Source of the DNA: Rheinheimera sp. UJ63
GTDB lineage: Bacteria; Pseudomonadota; Gammaproteobacteria; Enterobacterales; Alteromonadaceae
Direction: 5' to 3'
Length of the DNA stretch: 64,000 nt
Assembly (NCBI RefSeq): GCF_021568285.1
Contig: NZ_JAKGTQ010000001.1
Location: forward strand, 1,240,001 to 1,304,000
Under the pieces are notes generated by a model. It saw nothing but the letters and a program-made list of their open reading frames with translations. It had not been told where the DNA came from and did not search any database. Shown one piece after another: positions 1-9,388 of the stretch. Numbering within the stretch: position 1 is the first letter of the stretch; each line of letters starts with the position of its first letter. Made by a program: the position numbers and the translations under genes.

Positions 1-1599
1 CTGAAAAAACGTATGGGCTTTGATGGCTTTATCGTGGGTGATTGGAATGGCCATGGCCAAATTCCTGGTTGTACCAATGATAATTGCCCACAAGCAGCCA
101 ATGCCGGTTTAGATATCTACATGGTACCTACCGCAGCGTGGAAGCCGCTTTACTACAATTTGATTGAGCAAGTAAAAAGCGGTGTGATCAGTCAAGAACG
201 TGTGGATGATGCGGTTCGCCGTATCTTACGCGTGAAAAAGCGCGCCGGTCTTTTTGATAAACCTAGCCCCGCCAATCGCCCATTAGCCGGTCGCATTGAA
301 CTGATTGGTGCGGCAGAGCACCGTGCGGTAGCACGTGATGCAGTGCGTCAGTCCTTGGTGTTATTGAAAAACCAAAATAATCTACTGCCATTAAATCCGA
401 CGCAACGCATTTTAGTGACAGGCCCAGGCGCAGATAATATTGGCCAACAATCAGGTGGCTGGACTATTAGCTGGCAAGGCACCGGTAACACTAACGCTGA
501 CTTCCCAGGTGGTACCTCAATCTATGCGGGGATCCAGCAGCAAGTTAACGCAGCAGGTGGTAGCACTGAGTTATCAGCTGATGGCAGCTTCTTGCAAAAA
601 CCCGATGTAGCCATCGTGGTGTTTGGTGAAGAGCCTTATGCAGAAGGTAACGGTGATATCGATAACCTAGAATACCAGCGTGGTAATAAAGCTGATTTAG
701 CTTTACTGCAACAGCTTAAAGCACAAGGTATTCCAGTTGTGTCATTGTTTATCAGTGGCCGAGGCATGTGGGTCAACCCAGAGCTTAACGCCTCTGACGC
801 CTTTGTCGCGGTATGGTTACCGGGCAGTGAAGGCGCAGGTGTGGCCGATGTTATTTTAGCTAAAGCAGACGGCACACCGCAGTATGACTTCCACGGTAAA
901 TTATCGTTTTCATGGCCTGCTAACCCGCAGCAAACGACGGTCAATGTGGGTGATGCCGATTATGCACCTCTGCTACCATTTGGTTTTGGTTTACGTTATG
1001 GCGAAGCAGATGTATTAGGTAATCAATTGTCTGAAGATGCTGGTGATGCTGCTGGAGAAACCGAAATGGCCATTTTTGAGCGCGCTCCGCGTTCACCTTG
1101 GCAATTACAATTGCGTAGCGGTACTGACACGGTGACCGTTGGCAGTAGCGTACAACAGCTAGGAAGTATCAGCAGCCGTACCTTTGATAATCTGGTACAA
1201 GAAGATGCGCGCCGCTTTGAATTTACGGGTGAAGAAGCCGCTAGCTTAATTTTTGGTAGTCCGTTTCCACGTGATTTGCGAGCCTTTGGCAGCGCAGAAA
1301 GCGTGTTAAGTTTAACCGTGCAGCGCCATGGCGCAGTACCGGATAGCGTATTATTAGGCATGCAGTGTGGTGCAGATTGTACGGCTAGCCAAAATATTGC
1401 TGCGGCACTCGCCGCCATGCCAGAAAACGAATGGCAGCAGCTCACTCTTAATATCAGTTGCTTTCAACAGCAGGGCTTAAATTTGGCTCAGGTGTTTGAA
1501 GTATTGAGCATCAGTACTTCAGGCAAGCTGCAATTAAGTTTGTCAGATGCACGCATTACCAGTAATGCCAGTACCACTGCGCTGAGTTGTGATATGTAA
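1..1599 (+). CDS. GH3 family beta-glucosidase/exo-glucanase, 5' truncated
   Basis: This is the C-terminal part (532 codons, frame open from base 1) of a secreted or periplasmic GH3 exo-acting beta-glucosidase. Such enzymes release glucose from beta-1,3/1,4-glucan oligomers. The catalytic-nucleophile segment FIVGDWNG lies at the very start, with Asp in GDW, so most of the barrel domain is outside the window. The second GH3 domain follows, with the binding-site stretch VTGPGADNIGQQSGGW and an acid/base-like segment VFGEEPYAEGNGD. After about residue 350 a beta-rich extension resembles the galactose-binding-like tail of marine ExoP-type exo-1,3/1,4-beta-glucanases. It is convergent with the receptor/GH16 operon and fits the glucan locus to its right. 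GH3 assignment is strong; exact linkage specificity is inferred. Confidence 0.92.
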   Translation: MKKRMGFDGFIVGDWNGHGQIPGCTNDNCPQAANAGLDIYMVPTAAWKPLYYNLIEQVKSGVISQERVDDAVRRILRVKKRAGLFDKPSPANRPLAGRIELIGAAEHRAVARDAVRQSLVLLKNQNNLLPLNPTQRILVTGPGADNIGQQSGGWTISWQGTGNTNADFPGGTSIYAGIQQQVNAAGGSTELSADGSFLQKPDVAIVVFGEEPYAEGNGDIDNLEYQRGNKADLALLQQLKAQGIPVVSLFISGRGMWVNPELNASDAFVAVWLPGSEGAGVADVILAKADGTPQYDFHGKLSFSWPANPQQTTVNVGDADYAPLLPFGFGLRYGEADVLGNQLSEDAGDAAGETEMAIFERAPRSPWQLQLRSGTDTVTVGSSVQQLGSISSRTFDNLVQEDARRFEFTGEEAASLIFGSPFPRDLRAFGSAESVLSLTVQRHGAVPDSVLLGMQCGADCTASQNIAAALAAMPENEWQQLTLNISCFQQQGLNLAQVFEVLSISTSGKLQLSLSDARITSNASTTALSCDM

Positions 1600-1615
1600 A
1601 GCGCCTTTGCCGTAT

Positions 1616-1644
1616 AAAGCCCAGCTACCTCGCTGGGCTTTTTT
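1616..1644 (+). terminator. Rho-independent terminator after GH3 gene
   Basis: A 7-bp GC-rich stem (GCCCAGC / GCTGGGC, extended by A-T pairs) with loop TACCTC is followed by six T residues. It starts 17 bases after the stop codon of the GH3 gene. Confidence 0.9.
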
Positions 1645-2097
1645 ATGCTTGCGATTTGCAGCCTCGTTTTGCTACTTGATGCACAGAACCGTTGTCGCCC
1701 TTTGCTTACTAACCCCTTCGCGCTGGGTTATGGTTATCCTTATATCGTCTCATTGCCAAAAGCTTATTCTATGTAACTCATTAGTGCCTTCGCGCCACTT
1801 AACCGTTCACTTTAATAGTGCCTCTGCTGTGCTGCGTGTTACGCCCTTTGATATACAATTGCCGCTCAGCCCGTATCCTTTTTAGCCTTACTGACCTATT
1901 GCAAGGTGGTTTCTACCTATAAAAGATAGGTTTACATGTCACCGGTAAATTCAAGTGGTATTGGCCGTAATGTAAACGAGTGCAGGGGGTTGAGCATGAA
2001 GAGTAACGGCGCGGATAGCAGCAAGAAAAAACACTCAGCAGACAGCGTAGCAGCATGATACGCCAAGCTCATTTGGTTTTAATACAAAGGTTAAGGC
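1645..2097. other. Intergenic region without recognised gene
   Basis: About 450 bases lie between the terminators of two convergent genes. Short open frames here have no ribosome binding site, no recognisable motif and skewed composition, so I do not call a gene. No repeat or RNA motif was recognised. Confidence 0.5.
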
Positions 2098-2123
2098 AAA
2101 AAAAGTGCCCGCAAGCGGGCACT
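2098..2123 (-). terminator. Terminator of the GH16-TonB receptor operon
   Basis: The stem AGTGCCCGC / GCGGGCACT has a two-base loop. On the minus strand it is followed by a run of seven T. It lies 26 bases downstream of the receptor stop codon. Confidence 0.9.
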
Positions 2124-2149
2124 AAAGAAACAACAGGGAGAAGCAACGC

Positions 2150-5095
2150 TTAGAACCGATAACGGGCACCTAAGATATAACGTGGACCATATTGACGAGC
2201 AAACAGGAACTGCTCTTCGTAACGGCCATAACCTTGCTCGGTTTCGTTTGTCAGGTTGATCCCTTCAAAGAACACGGTAAAGTTATCAGTGACATCTTTG
2301 TTGATGCTGATGTCCCATTGCGCATAAGCCTTAGCAAACTGCGGTGGTGCATCAGACGAACCTTGGCTCTGGCCTACCCCGATTAAATAACTGTCACGCC
2401 AAGCGTAAGTTAATTTTACTGACCAACCATAGTCTTCATAGAATAACTGTAAGTTAGCAGAGTTACTCAGGCCGACTAACGGTGTTTGTTGCGTTAAACT
2501 TTCAATATCAAATTCAACGTCACCGTTAACGATGGTACCGTTAATACCAAAACCAAAACCGGTTTCACCTAGCATATGCTGCCAAGCGGCTTCGATACCG
2601 TCTACCGTCTTAGTATCGTCGATATTTTGTGGTTGGCTAATACTCCAAACAATTAACGGATCAGCACTGGTCGGTGCAATTGCACCGTTAGCATCACCAT
2701 GGCCATTGGCTAACAACTGATTATAAATAGCCGTGTCGGTAGGTTGTTCACCGCGCGCCGTAATATCAGCAACCGCTTGTTGATAACGTGGACCATTTAG
2801 AATGTCATTTAAACCTTCAATAGTAATATCTGTAATGGTATTACCGATAAAGTTTTTCACGCTCTTCCGATAGTAACCAATGGCGGCATAACTACCCGGT
2901 GCGTAATAATACTCTAGGCTTAAATCGAGGTTAGTTGACTCATACGGTTGCAGATTAGTATTACCCTGGCCACCACTACGCGAACCGGGTTTTGGACTGC
3001 CACTTAAACTACGACCGCCAGCCAAAGCACCTAAAGGTGCGCGAGTGATGCTTTTACCAATTGATAAACGACTGACTAAGTCATCGGTAATATCAACCCG
3101 TAAATCCATCATCGGCAATAAGACGTTATGCGAACCGGTCAAGGTTAAGTAGTTAGCATCACCCGGCTCATATTGCATGATCCATTCAGATGGGCTAACC
3201 CAATTCACTTGGCGCTCTACATCTTGTAGCACCGTACTAGTGACATCGGTTTGTTCATAACGTACACCAACATTCAGCTGTACCGGGAAGTCTGCCACTT
3301 CAAATTCCCATGCAGATTGTAGGTAGATACTGTCTGTTACTTCTTGTACATAACTTTCGCCATAAGGGCCATAAAACGCATCTGGCACATACGCATTGGC
3401 GCCTAACAGTGTTTCAGTTAAATAAGCCGTTTGCCGAGCCACGGCTTCATCGTAGCTATAGCTGTAATAATAATTACTGACTAAGCCATTGCCACCACCG
3501 GCAAACTGATCAAGGAAGTTACCGGTATCACGCCGAGTAAACATACCGTCTGGGAAAATAAACGTATAGCTTGGGTTAAAGCCTGGGCCACCACGTAAGC
3601 CACTCCAAGCGTTTGAACCACTTAAGTTTTGATCAGTACGAGCAACACCGCCTTTAATTGAAACCAACGGAATATTAAAGCTCGAGTTAAACCAAGTGCT
3701 ATCCAACTGAAACTGTTGAATATCTGACTCACCTGGTGAATCAAAAAACTGACTAAAGTTAGAATCAATTTCACCTGGGTTTAATACATTGCTACCGTTG
3801 CGCCATAAAATGTACGCTTGTGGGATCTCGCCGGTACGGTAATCATAAAACTTGGTAATAAGTTGATCAGAACCTAAGATCACCTGGCCGCTATTACCGC
3901 TGCCTTTATCGGCACCGTTATCGGTTTTATTGTTGGAATCATGAAAGTCGAAACTGACGTTCAAATCATCGGTGATCTGCCAATCCATATTAAAACCGAT
4001 AGACGCAGCTTTAACTTCTGTGGTGCCTTTACTCGCAGTAAAAGAACCATCATCCCCGCTGATATCAGCAAAAATGGCAGTACCGCGCTCATCTAACTCA
4101 TAAGCATTGATGTTATCGCCAAAGTTATTCCAAATACCCCAACCAATACTTTCACTTCCAACTAAGGCACGGCTGCCAGTGTAATCAAGGGTAAAGGTAA
4201 TATCATCGGTAGCCGCATATTGAAAGGTAAGCTGACCGGTCGTTCTTTCCCGTTGAAAATCAGCAATGCCGTAGTTCATATCTTTTGGAAAGAAGTAATT
4301 GCCGGTTGGTAAACCATCGGCTCCCAGTGGCCGCCGATCGATAACCTCAGTAGGGTTATTAGGTAGCGGCACGTTTGCTTGCCAGCCTTGAATATTGGCA
4401 TTTTGGATTTGGAAATCCCGACGGGCCGAAGCAAAAGACACCGCCACACCAAAACGATCATCCGCAAAGGTATTGCTGTATAACGCTGAAAACTCAGGGG
4501 TGACATCTTCGCCTACTTCATTAGAGCTGTCATGCACAGCTTTCCCCATCATGGCAAATTTCTCGCCTGGGCTTGCTAGCGGTTTCGAGGTAACGATATT
4601 TACGGTAGCACCTAGACCACCGCTCGGGTTTTCTGCTCGCGCGGTTTTGTATACTTCTAGGGCGCTAACGCCCTCAGAAGACAGGTTTTCTAAGTTAAAG
4701 GAACGGGTAAAACCGGTACCGGGCATCTGACGGCCATTTAAGGTGATCAGGTTAAACTCAGGGCCGAAACCCCGTACGGTAATTTGGCTACCTTCACCAT
4801 TTACTCGGCTTACCGAAACACCGGTAATGCGTTGTAACGATTCAGCTAAGTTCGTGTCTGGGAATTTCCCCATCTCTTCAGAAGAAATCGCATCAACGAC
4901 GCCTGACGATTCACGCTTAACGTCCATTGAGCGAGCTAAGCTTCCCCGAATACCACGGACTTCGATTATTTCAACTTGCGGCTCAGCTTCAGCAGCAGTT
5001 GCTTCTTGTGCCTGTAGTGGCAGCATCATACCGGCAGTCAATACTACAGATACTGCTGCAGCTACTCGACTCTTAGTAAAAGTTATTGGTTTCAT
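2150..5095 (-). CDS. TonB-dependent receptor (glucan-locus receptor 1)
   Basis: This is a 981-residue outer-membrane receptor that would import oligosaccharides using TonB-ExbBD energy. The N-terminus MKPITFTKSRVAAAVSVVL is a signal peptide. A TonB box-like segment (EIIEVRGIRGSL) follows, then the plug domain with LAESLQRITGVSVSR and ITVRGFGPEFN, then a long beta-barrel ending in aromatic Phe (LGARYRF), as usual for outer-membrane barrels. This matches the large receptors of Alteromonadales, Xanthomonas and Caulobacter linked to carbohydrate use. I chose the ATG at 5095, which has AGGA five bases upstream; an upstream TTG would overlap the GH16 gene. It lies 25 bases after the GH16 stop, so the two form one operon. 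There is no SusD partner, as expected outside Bacteroidetes. The ligand is inferred to be a laminarin-type oligosaccharide. Confidence 0.92.
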   Translation of the reverse strand: MKPITFTKSRVAAAVSVVLTAGMMLPLQAQEATAAEAEPQVEIIEVRGIRGSLARSMDVKRESSGVVDAISSEEMGKFPDTNLAESLQRITGVSVSRVNGEGSQITVRGFGPEFNLITLNGRQMPGTGFTRSFNLENLSSEGVSALEVYKTARAENPSGGLGATVNIVTSKPLASPGEKFAMMGKAVHDSSNEVGEDVTPEFSALYSNTFADDRFGVAVSFASARRDFQIQNANIQGWQANVPLPNNPTEVIDRRPLGADGLPTGNYFFPKDMNYGIADFQRERTTGQLTFQYAATDDITFTLDYTGSRALVGSESIGWGIWNNFGDNINAYELDERGTAIFADISGDDGSFTASKGTTEVKAASIGFNMDWQITDDLNVSFDFHDSNNKTDNGADKGSGNSGQVILGSDQLITKFYDYRTGEIPQAYILWRNGSNVLNPGEIDSNFSQFFDSPGESDIQQFQLDSTWFNSSFNIPLVSIKGGVARTDQNLSGSNAWSGLRGGPGFNPSYTFIFPDGMFTRRDTGNFLDQFAGGGNGLVSNYYYSYSYDEAVARQTAYLTETLLGANAYVPDAFYGPYGESYVQEVTDSIYLQSAWEFEVADFPVQLNVGVRYEQTDVTSTVLQDVERQVNWVSPSEWIMQYEPGDANYLTLTGSHNVLLPMMDLRVDITDDLVSRLSIGKSITRAPLGALAGGRSLSGSPKPGSRSGGQGNTNLQPYESTNLDLSLEYYYAPGSYAAIGYYRKSVKNFIGNTITDITIEGLNDILNGPRYQQAVADITARGEQPTDTAIYNQLLANGHGDANGAIAPTSADPLIVWSISQPQNIDDTKTVDGIEAAWQHMLGETGFGFGINGTIVNGDVEFDIESLTQQTPLVGLSNSANLQLFYEDYGWSVKLTYAWRDSYLIGVGQSQGSSDAPPQFAKAYAQWDISINKDVTDNFTVFFEGINLTNETEQGYGRYEEQFLFARQYGPRYILGARYRF

Positions 5096-5120
5096 AATTA
5101 TCCTACTCTTGTCGCACTGC

Positions 5121-7772
5121 TTAGTTATTGGCAATTTTTACGTTATCAATTTGATATACCGCGCCCTGGCCTGTACCCCACGCTGGGAAGACCATTAACA
5201 CATTGATATCACTGATATCGAGGCCGGCATCAAATAGACTTTGCAGTGAAAAACGATAAGTGGCCCACTCACCCGTTACCGGAGCTTGGTTATTATTACC
5301 AGAGGCCAAGGGTAACTCGACCGCGGTCGCTGCACCTGTTGACTCTACTTTGAAGAACCACGTGCTGCTGGTATTGGTTGGCGCAGTTACCACCCGCATA
5401 TCAAAGCTAATGCTGCCATTGGCTAACAGTGGCGTGGCATTAAAGGCGCCATCGGCTTTTGCTAAGAAACCCAATACGGTTTCTGGCCAACCCAAAATTT
5501 CAAACTGAGCCACGTTGCCATACGGCGCACCTGCATCAACCACTTTTGGCGTTGAACCGGCACAACAGTCCCATAGATCCCACTGCGCATTGACGTTATT
5601 GCTGAACACATTAAGCGAACCATCACCGGCAGCCGCAGCGTTTGGATTGAAGATTTTTACGTTATCAACACGGAATACCGCACCGTTGCCGGTATCCCAA
5701 GCAGGGAAGATCATCAAGACATCGATTGAGCTGATATCTAAACCTGCATCAAACAAACTTTGGATACTAAAGGTGTACGTTGCCCATTGACCTGTTATCG
5801 GAGCTTGTCCCGCATTACCGGCACTTAATGGCAGTTCTACGGCAGTGTCACCTCCTGCTGCTTCAATTTTAAACATCCACGTTGAATTAGCATTTGCTGG
5901 TGCATTAACCACTTTCACTTCAAACTGCACCACACCTTCAGCTAACAGGGCTGACGCATCAAAAGCCATACCTGAACCTAAAGGCGCACGGTTGAAGAAA
6001 CCTAATACGGTAGGTTGAGGACCCACGGCAAATTCAGCCACAGTACCATGCGCTTCATCGTCCATCACTTCAATTGGGGTGCTACCACCACAACAATCCC
6101 ACAATGGCCACGCTGGATTCGTTTGATCTGTAAAGATCACTAATTCAGGTGAACTGCTCGGTTGAGAAATTTTTACATTGTCCATCCGATATACTGCGCC
6201 ATTGCCGGTATCCCAAGCAGGAAACACCATCAGCACATCAATAGCAGACAAGTCTAAACCCGCTGCATCTAGTGCTTTTAACGGGAAGGTATAGGTTTGC
6301 CATTGGCCAGTAACCGGAGCCACACCTTCAGAACTCGCAGTAATCGGTAATTCAACAAAGGTAGTGTTTTCGTTACTTTCTACTTTAAACATCCAAGTAG
6401 AAGCCGGGTTAGATGGCGCTGATACCACTTGCATATCAAAACTGATGCTGCCGTTTTCAATTAACGGTGACGCATCAAACGGCGAGGCTTGACCATTTGG
6501 ATCGGTGATGAAAGCAGATCGTGAGATAAAGCCGTTTACGGTAGGTTGTGGACCCACTAAAAATTCATAAACATTACCACGGTCGGCATCAACAACCAGG
6601 GCCGGGGTAGAACCACCACAACAATCCCATGCTGGCCAGTTTGGATTAGGCGTGCCATCAAAAATAGTAAGGTTACGCGCAATACCAGATGACGGTGGCG
6701 ACGGGATCGGCGCTTTACCTTCTACTAAGGTTTCAGCATCTTTGTAGCCAGCACGAATGGTTTCACAACCTTTACCAGTATTCGGGTTTTGGTCGCATTG
6801 ATACACGCGCACCCATTCCACTTCCATGGTTTGGCCGTTTGCTAACGCTGTTTCGTCAATACCCAGGTTATTCACGTTTTCTGGCCAGTTGCCACCGACA
6901 GCTAAATTCATGATTAAATAGAAACGCTGATCAAAGGGCGCGTTATTCCACTGGGTTTCCAGCTTACCGGTAATGTTATTGAAGTTTTCAACAAACCAAC
7001 CACGGTGGCTTAAACCGATCGTTTCGCCTTTGCTGTTGGTACGAACCTTTGAGGCCATTTGCGTTTGATACAAATAATCGTTTACATACCAACGAATTTC
7101 GCCTTCCTGCCACTCGATGGCATAGGTATTAAAGCCATCAGCAGGGTTAGCGCCAGCAGGTAAACTGTATGCTTTACCGCTGTTTACATTGTTTGGCCAA
7201 TCACGACCATAGTGCAGCGTGCCATAGACTTTGTTTTCTACCACACCGTCACCGTCCACGGTTTTTAAGTTAACCGCTTCAACAATGTCGATTTCGCCTG
7301 ATTTTGGCCAACCGCCATACACTTCATCCGTCGACATCATCCACACGGCTGGCCAAGTACCTTGACCTGACGGCATTTTGGCACGCACTTCAATACGGCC
7401 ATAACGCCAATCACCTTGATAACGGGTGTTAAGACGAGCAGATGTGTAAGGTAAAGGTGCACCCTCTGCCGCAGGTTTAGCCACAATTTTCAAGCTACCG
7501 TTAGAGACAAAAGCATTTTCTGCGCTATCGGTATAGCATTGTTTTTCCTGGTTTCCGCCACCTTGACAGTTAATTTCAAAGTTCCATTTACGCCGATCAA
7601 TACTAGTGCCATCAAATTCATCACTCCAAACCAGTTTCCAATCAGAGACTGGTTGTTCGGTGTTAACAGCGGTAAAGTCTGAGTTTGTTGTAACGTCTCC
7701 GCCACATGCACTTAAACCCGCCAGCAGCGCCAAAGCGGCTAGGGATTTAGCGTTATTCATTATTTTAGTCAT
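5121..7772 (-). CDS. GH16 endo-beta-glucanase lipoprotein with three tandem C-terminal modules
   Basis: This is an 883-residue lipoprotein that would cut beta-1,3(4)-glucan endo-wise at the cell surface. A signal peptide ends in the lipobox LSAC (Cys about residue 23). The GH16 catalytic domain spans about residues 45-320, with the double-glutamate signature GEIDIVEAV near residue 160. Three homologous modules of about 170-178 residues follow. Each begins with a WD-C-C motif (WDCCGGSTP twice, WDCCAGSTP once, near residues 377, 556 and 732) and ends with a VLMVFPAW...DNVKI strand pattern; they are probably glucan-binding jelly rolls. The ATG at 7772 has AGGA upstream; a longer frame would run into the operator. 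It is first gene of the operon with the receptor, under the palindromic operator at 7837-7852. Catalytic family is certain; the binding role of the modules is inferred. Confidence 0.93.
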   Translation of the reverse strand: MTKIMNNAKSLAALALLAGLSACGGDVTTNSDFTAVNTEQPVSDWKLVWSDEFDGTSIDRRKWNFEINCQGGGNQEKQCYTDSAENAFVSNGSLKIVAKPAAEGAPLPYTSARLNTRYQGDWRYGRIEVRAKMPSGQGTWPAVWMMSTDEVYGGWPKSGEIDIVEAVNLKTVDGDGVVENKVYGTLHYGRDWPNNVNSGKAYSLPAGANPADGFNTYAIEWQEGEIRWYVNDYLYQTQMASKVRTNSKGETIGLSHRGWFVENFNNITGKLETQWNNAPFDQRFYLIMNLAVGGNWPENVNNLGIDETALANGQTMEVEWVRVYQCDQNPNTGKGCETIRAGYKDAETLVEGKAPIPSPPSSGIARNLTIFDGTPNPNWPAWDCCGGSTPALVVDADRGNVYEFLVGPQPTVNGFISRSAFITDPNGQASPFDASPLIENGSISFDMQVVSAPSNPASTWMFKVESNENTTFVELPITASSEGVAPVTGQWQTYTFPLKALDAAGLDLSAIDVLMVFPAWDTGNGAVYRMDNVKISQPSSSPELVIFTDQTNPAWPLWDCCGGSTPIEVMDDEAHGTVAEFAVGPQPTVLGFFNRAPLGSGMAFDASALLAEGVVQFEVKVVNAPANANSTWMFKIEAAGGDTAVELPLSAGNAGQAPITGQWATYTFSIQSLFDAGLDISSIDVLMIFPAWDTGNGAVFRVDNVKIFNPNAAAAGDGSLNVFSNNVNAQWDLWDCCAGSTPKVVDAGAPYGNVAQFEILGWPETVLGFLAKADGAFNATPLLANGSISFDMRVVTAPTNTSSTWFFKVESTGAATAVELPLASGNNNQAPVTGEWATYRFSLQSLFDAGLDISDINVLMVFPAWGTGQGAVYQIDNVKIANN

Positions 7773-7836
7773 ACCCTGAGTTCCTGTTTTTAACCTTGTC
7801 ACGCCGGCATTTGCCCACAGCAAAGCACCCAATTTC

Positions 7837-7881
7837 ATGTAAGCGCTTACATAAGTTAGGCCAATATCATGTAACAGTCAA
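7837..7881 (-). promoter_or_regulatory. Sigma-70 promoter with LacI-type operator for GH16-receptor operon
   Basis: On the minus strand, TTGACT (7876-7881) and TAACTT (7853-7858) are separated by exactly 17 bases. The perfect 16-bp palindrome ATGTAAGCGCTTACAT (7837-7852) abuts the -10 and would cover the transcription start. The central CG and AAGCGCTT core are typical of LacI-family operators. A repressor bound here would block initiation. The same arrangement recurs at 13201-13246 and 22336-22380. Confidence 0.85.
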
Positions 7882-8011
7882 TTAACTGTTTAAAAAAACC
7901 TCAAAAAATATTGGTTAAATGTTCCGAAAACAGCACGGCTGTGCATTGGTTAAAAATCCAGCAATGCATGCAGCACTGGCAAGAAACTTAGTTCAGGGTG
8001 AATACGCTGTG

Positions 8012-9307
8012 TTATGTCGCAGAAAGACGAAAGGTAAAATAAATGGCTACGAGGCTCAGCAGCGCAAAGAAGCACAGTACAGCGGTTACTGACCATGCAG
8101 CAAACAAGGCCGCTATTGCGCCTACAAGCAACAATAACACGCCCATCAGGCTATTACTTAAGGCAACATATTCGGTGCGTTGGTTACCGGTGGCGATATC
8201 AACCAAATATGTTTTACGCCCCAACCTCACCCCGGCATGGCTGATGTTTAACCACACAAAGAGTAAAGGGTAAAACCAACTATTCTCAGTAGCGGGTAAA
8301 TAAACAATCGGCAACACACAACCCAACAAGGTTAAAACCGCGGCCAGCTGCAGTACTTGCTTACTGCTTCGATCAGCAGCTTTACCCCAAAGACTGGCGC
8401 TAACAGCACCCGCCACGCTGCTGGCGAGTAACAGTAACATTAAGGTTTGATGGCTATTATTTTGTTGTTGCGCCAATAACACGACAAAGGGCTGCACTAA
8501 GGCTGAACTTAATAACAAACCGCGGCAGATAATAAAATTGCGCAGCACCTTATCGGTTTTTAATTTACGCACATTTTGCCACGCCGCTTGCATTGCATTA
8601 ACGCCGCCGTCGCTGGCACCAGCTTGCTCGCGGATCGCCGAAAACAGTGCGCTTGCGCCAAACCATAATAGCGCTGCTGCCAACAAAAACCCAGCATAAA
8701 ACCAGCTGTGATGGCTATCTTGCTGCAACAACCATAAAGATATGACTGCGGTGATAACACCTGAAACAGACGTAGCTAAGCCAGTTAAACGGCCGCGCCG
8801 CCCTTTGGGTACGGTTTTTCCTAAGACATCTTTTTGCGCCACCGAATTCAAACCACGCGCCAAACTAAAACAAGCTAACAGTATTAAAATAGCGACACCC
8901 GCTTGGCGCCCCTCGAGCGAAAGGGCAACCAGCGCCATCCCCAGCAAACTGCTAGCTTGCAGCACACTGCCTAACACCAGAAAGGCTTTACGTTTAGCAA
9001 AGCGCCGAACCCAAGCCCCAATCATTAACTGCGGCAACATTGAACCTGACTCCCGCAGCGGCACCAACCAAGCGATAAAACTGGCGGGCGTACCCAGCGA
9101 GGTCAGTAACCACGTTAAGATGGTTTTGGGGTTAGCTAATAAGTCGGCCAAGGCAGTGCAGCATTGACTGCATAACAACAATAAATAATTGCTCGGTAAG
9201 GCAGTACAAACCTCATCAGGGATATCCTTGCAGGCACGACCATCAGTATCATCGGCCAACAACTGATAGAGCTGTTTGGTCGGTTTTGCTGCTGGCTGAT
9301 CTGGCAT
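8012..9307 (-). CDS. MFS transporter in the glucan operon
   Basis: This 431-residue membrane protein has about 12 hydrophobic segments and basic loops of the major facilitator type (for example AWVRRFAKRKAFLVLGSVLQ and LWGKAADRSSKQVL). The first 50 residues or so are an unusual hydrophilic, cysteine-containing extension before the first membrane helix. The ATG at 9307 is chosen because GGAG lies five bases upstream. It is the last gene of the run GH1 - GPH symporter - LacI regulator - MFS, 81 bases from the regulator gene. The substrate is unknown; position suggests a sugar or a breakdown product of beta-glucan. Export rather than import cannot be excluded. Confidence 0.8.
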   Translation of the reverse strand: MPDQPAAKPTKQLYQLLADDTDGRACKDIPDEVCTALPSNYLLLLCSQCCTALADLLANPKTILTWLLTSLGTPASFIAWLVPLRESGSMLPQLMIGAWVRRFAKRKAFLVLGSVLQASSLLGMALVALSLEGRQAGVAILILLACFSLARGLNSVAQKDVLGKTVPKGRRGRLTGLATSVSGVITAVISLWLLQQDSHHSWFYAGFLLAAALLWFGASALFSAIREQAGASDGGVNAMQAAWQNVRKLKTDKVLRNFIICRGLLLSSALVQPFVVLLAQQQNNSHQTLMLLLLASSVAGAVSASLWGKAADRSSKQVLQLAAVLTLLGCVLPIVYLPATENSWFYPLLFVWLNISHAGVRLGRKTYLVDIATGNQRTEYVALSNSLMGVLLLLVGAIAALFAAWSVTAVLCFFALLSLVAIYFTFRLSAT

Positions 9308-9388
9308 AGACACTCCAAAATCGGACAAAGCTTGTACGAAGAACAACCGCGGCTATCGCCAATGATTGACCGCGGCAATGAGATAGAA

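Noticed and set aside
1589-1885. 98-codon open frame after the GH3 gene
   Set aside because: It begins inside the GH3 coding end, crosses the GH3 terminator, has no ribosome binding site and resembles no family.
4276-5198. Several open frames of 76-151 codons opposite or within the receptor gene
   Set aside because: They are antisense or out-of-frame shadows of a clearly coding receptor gene and have no start signals.
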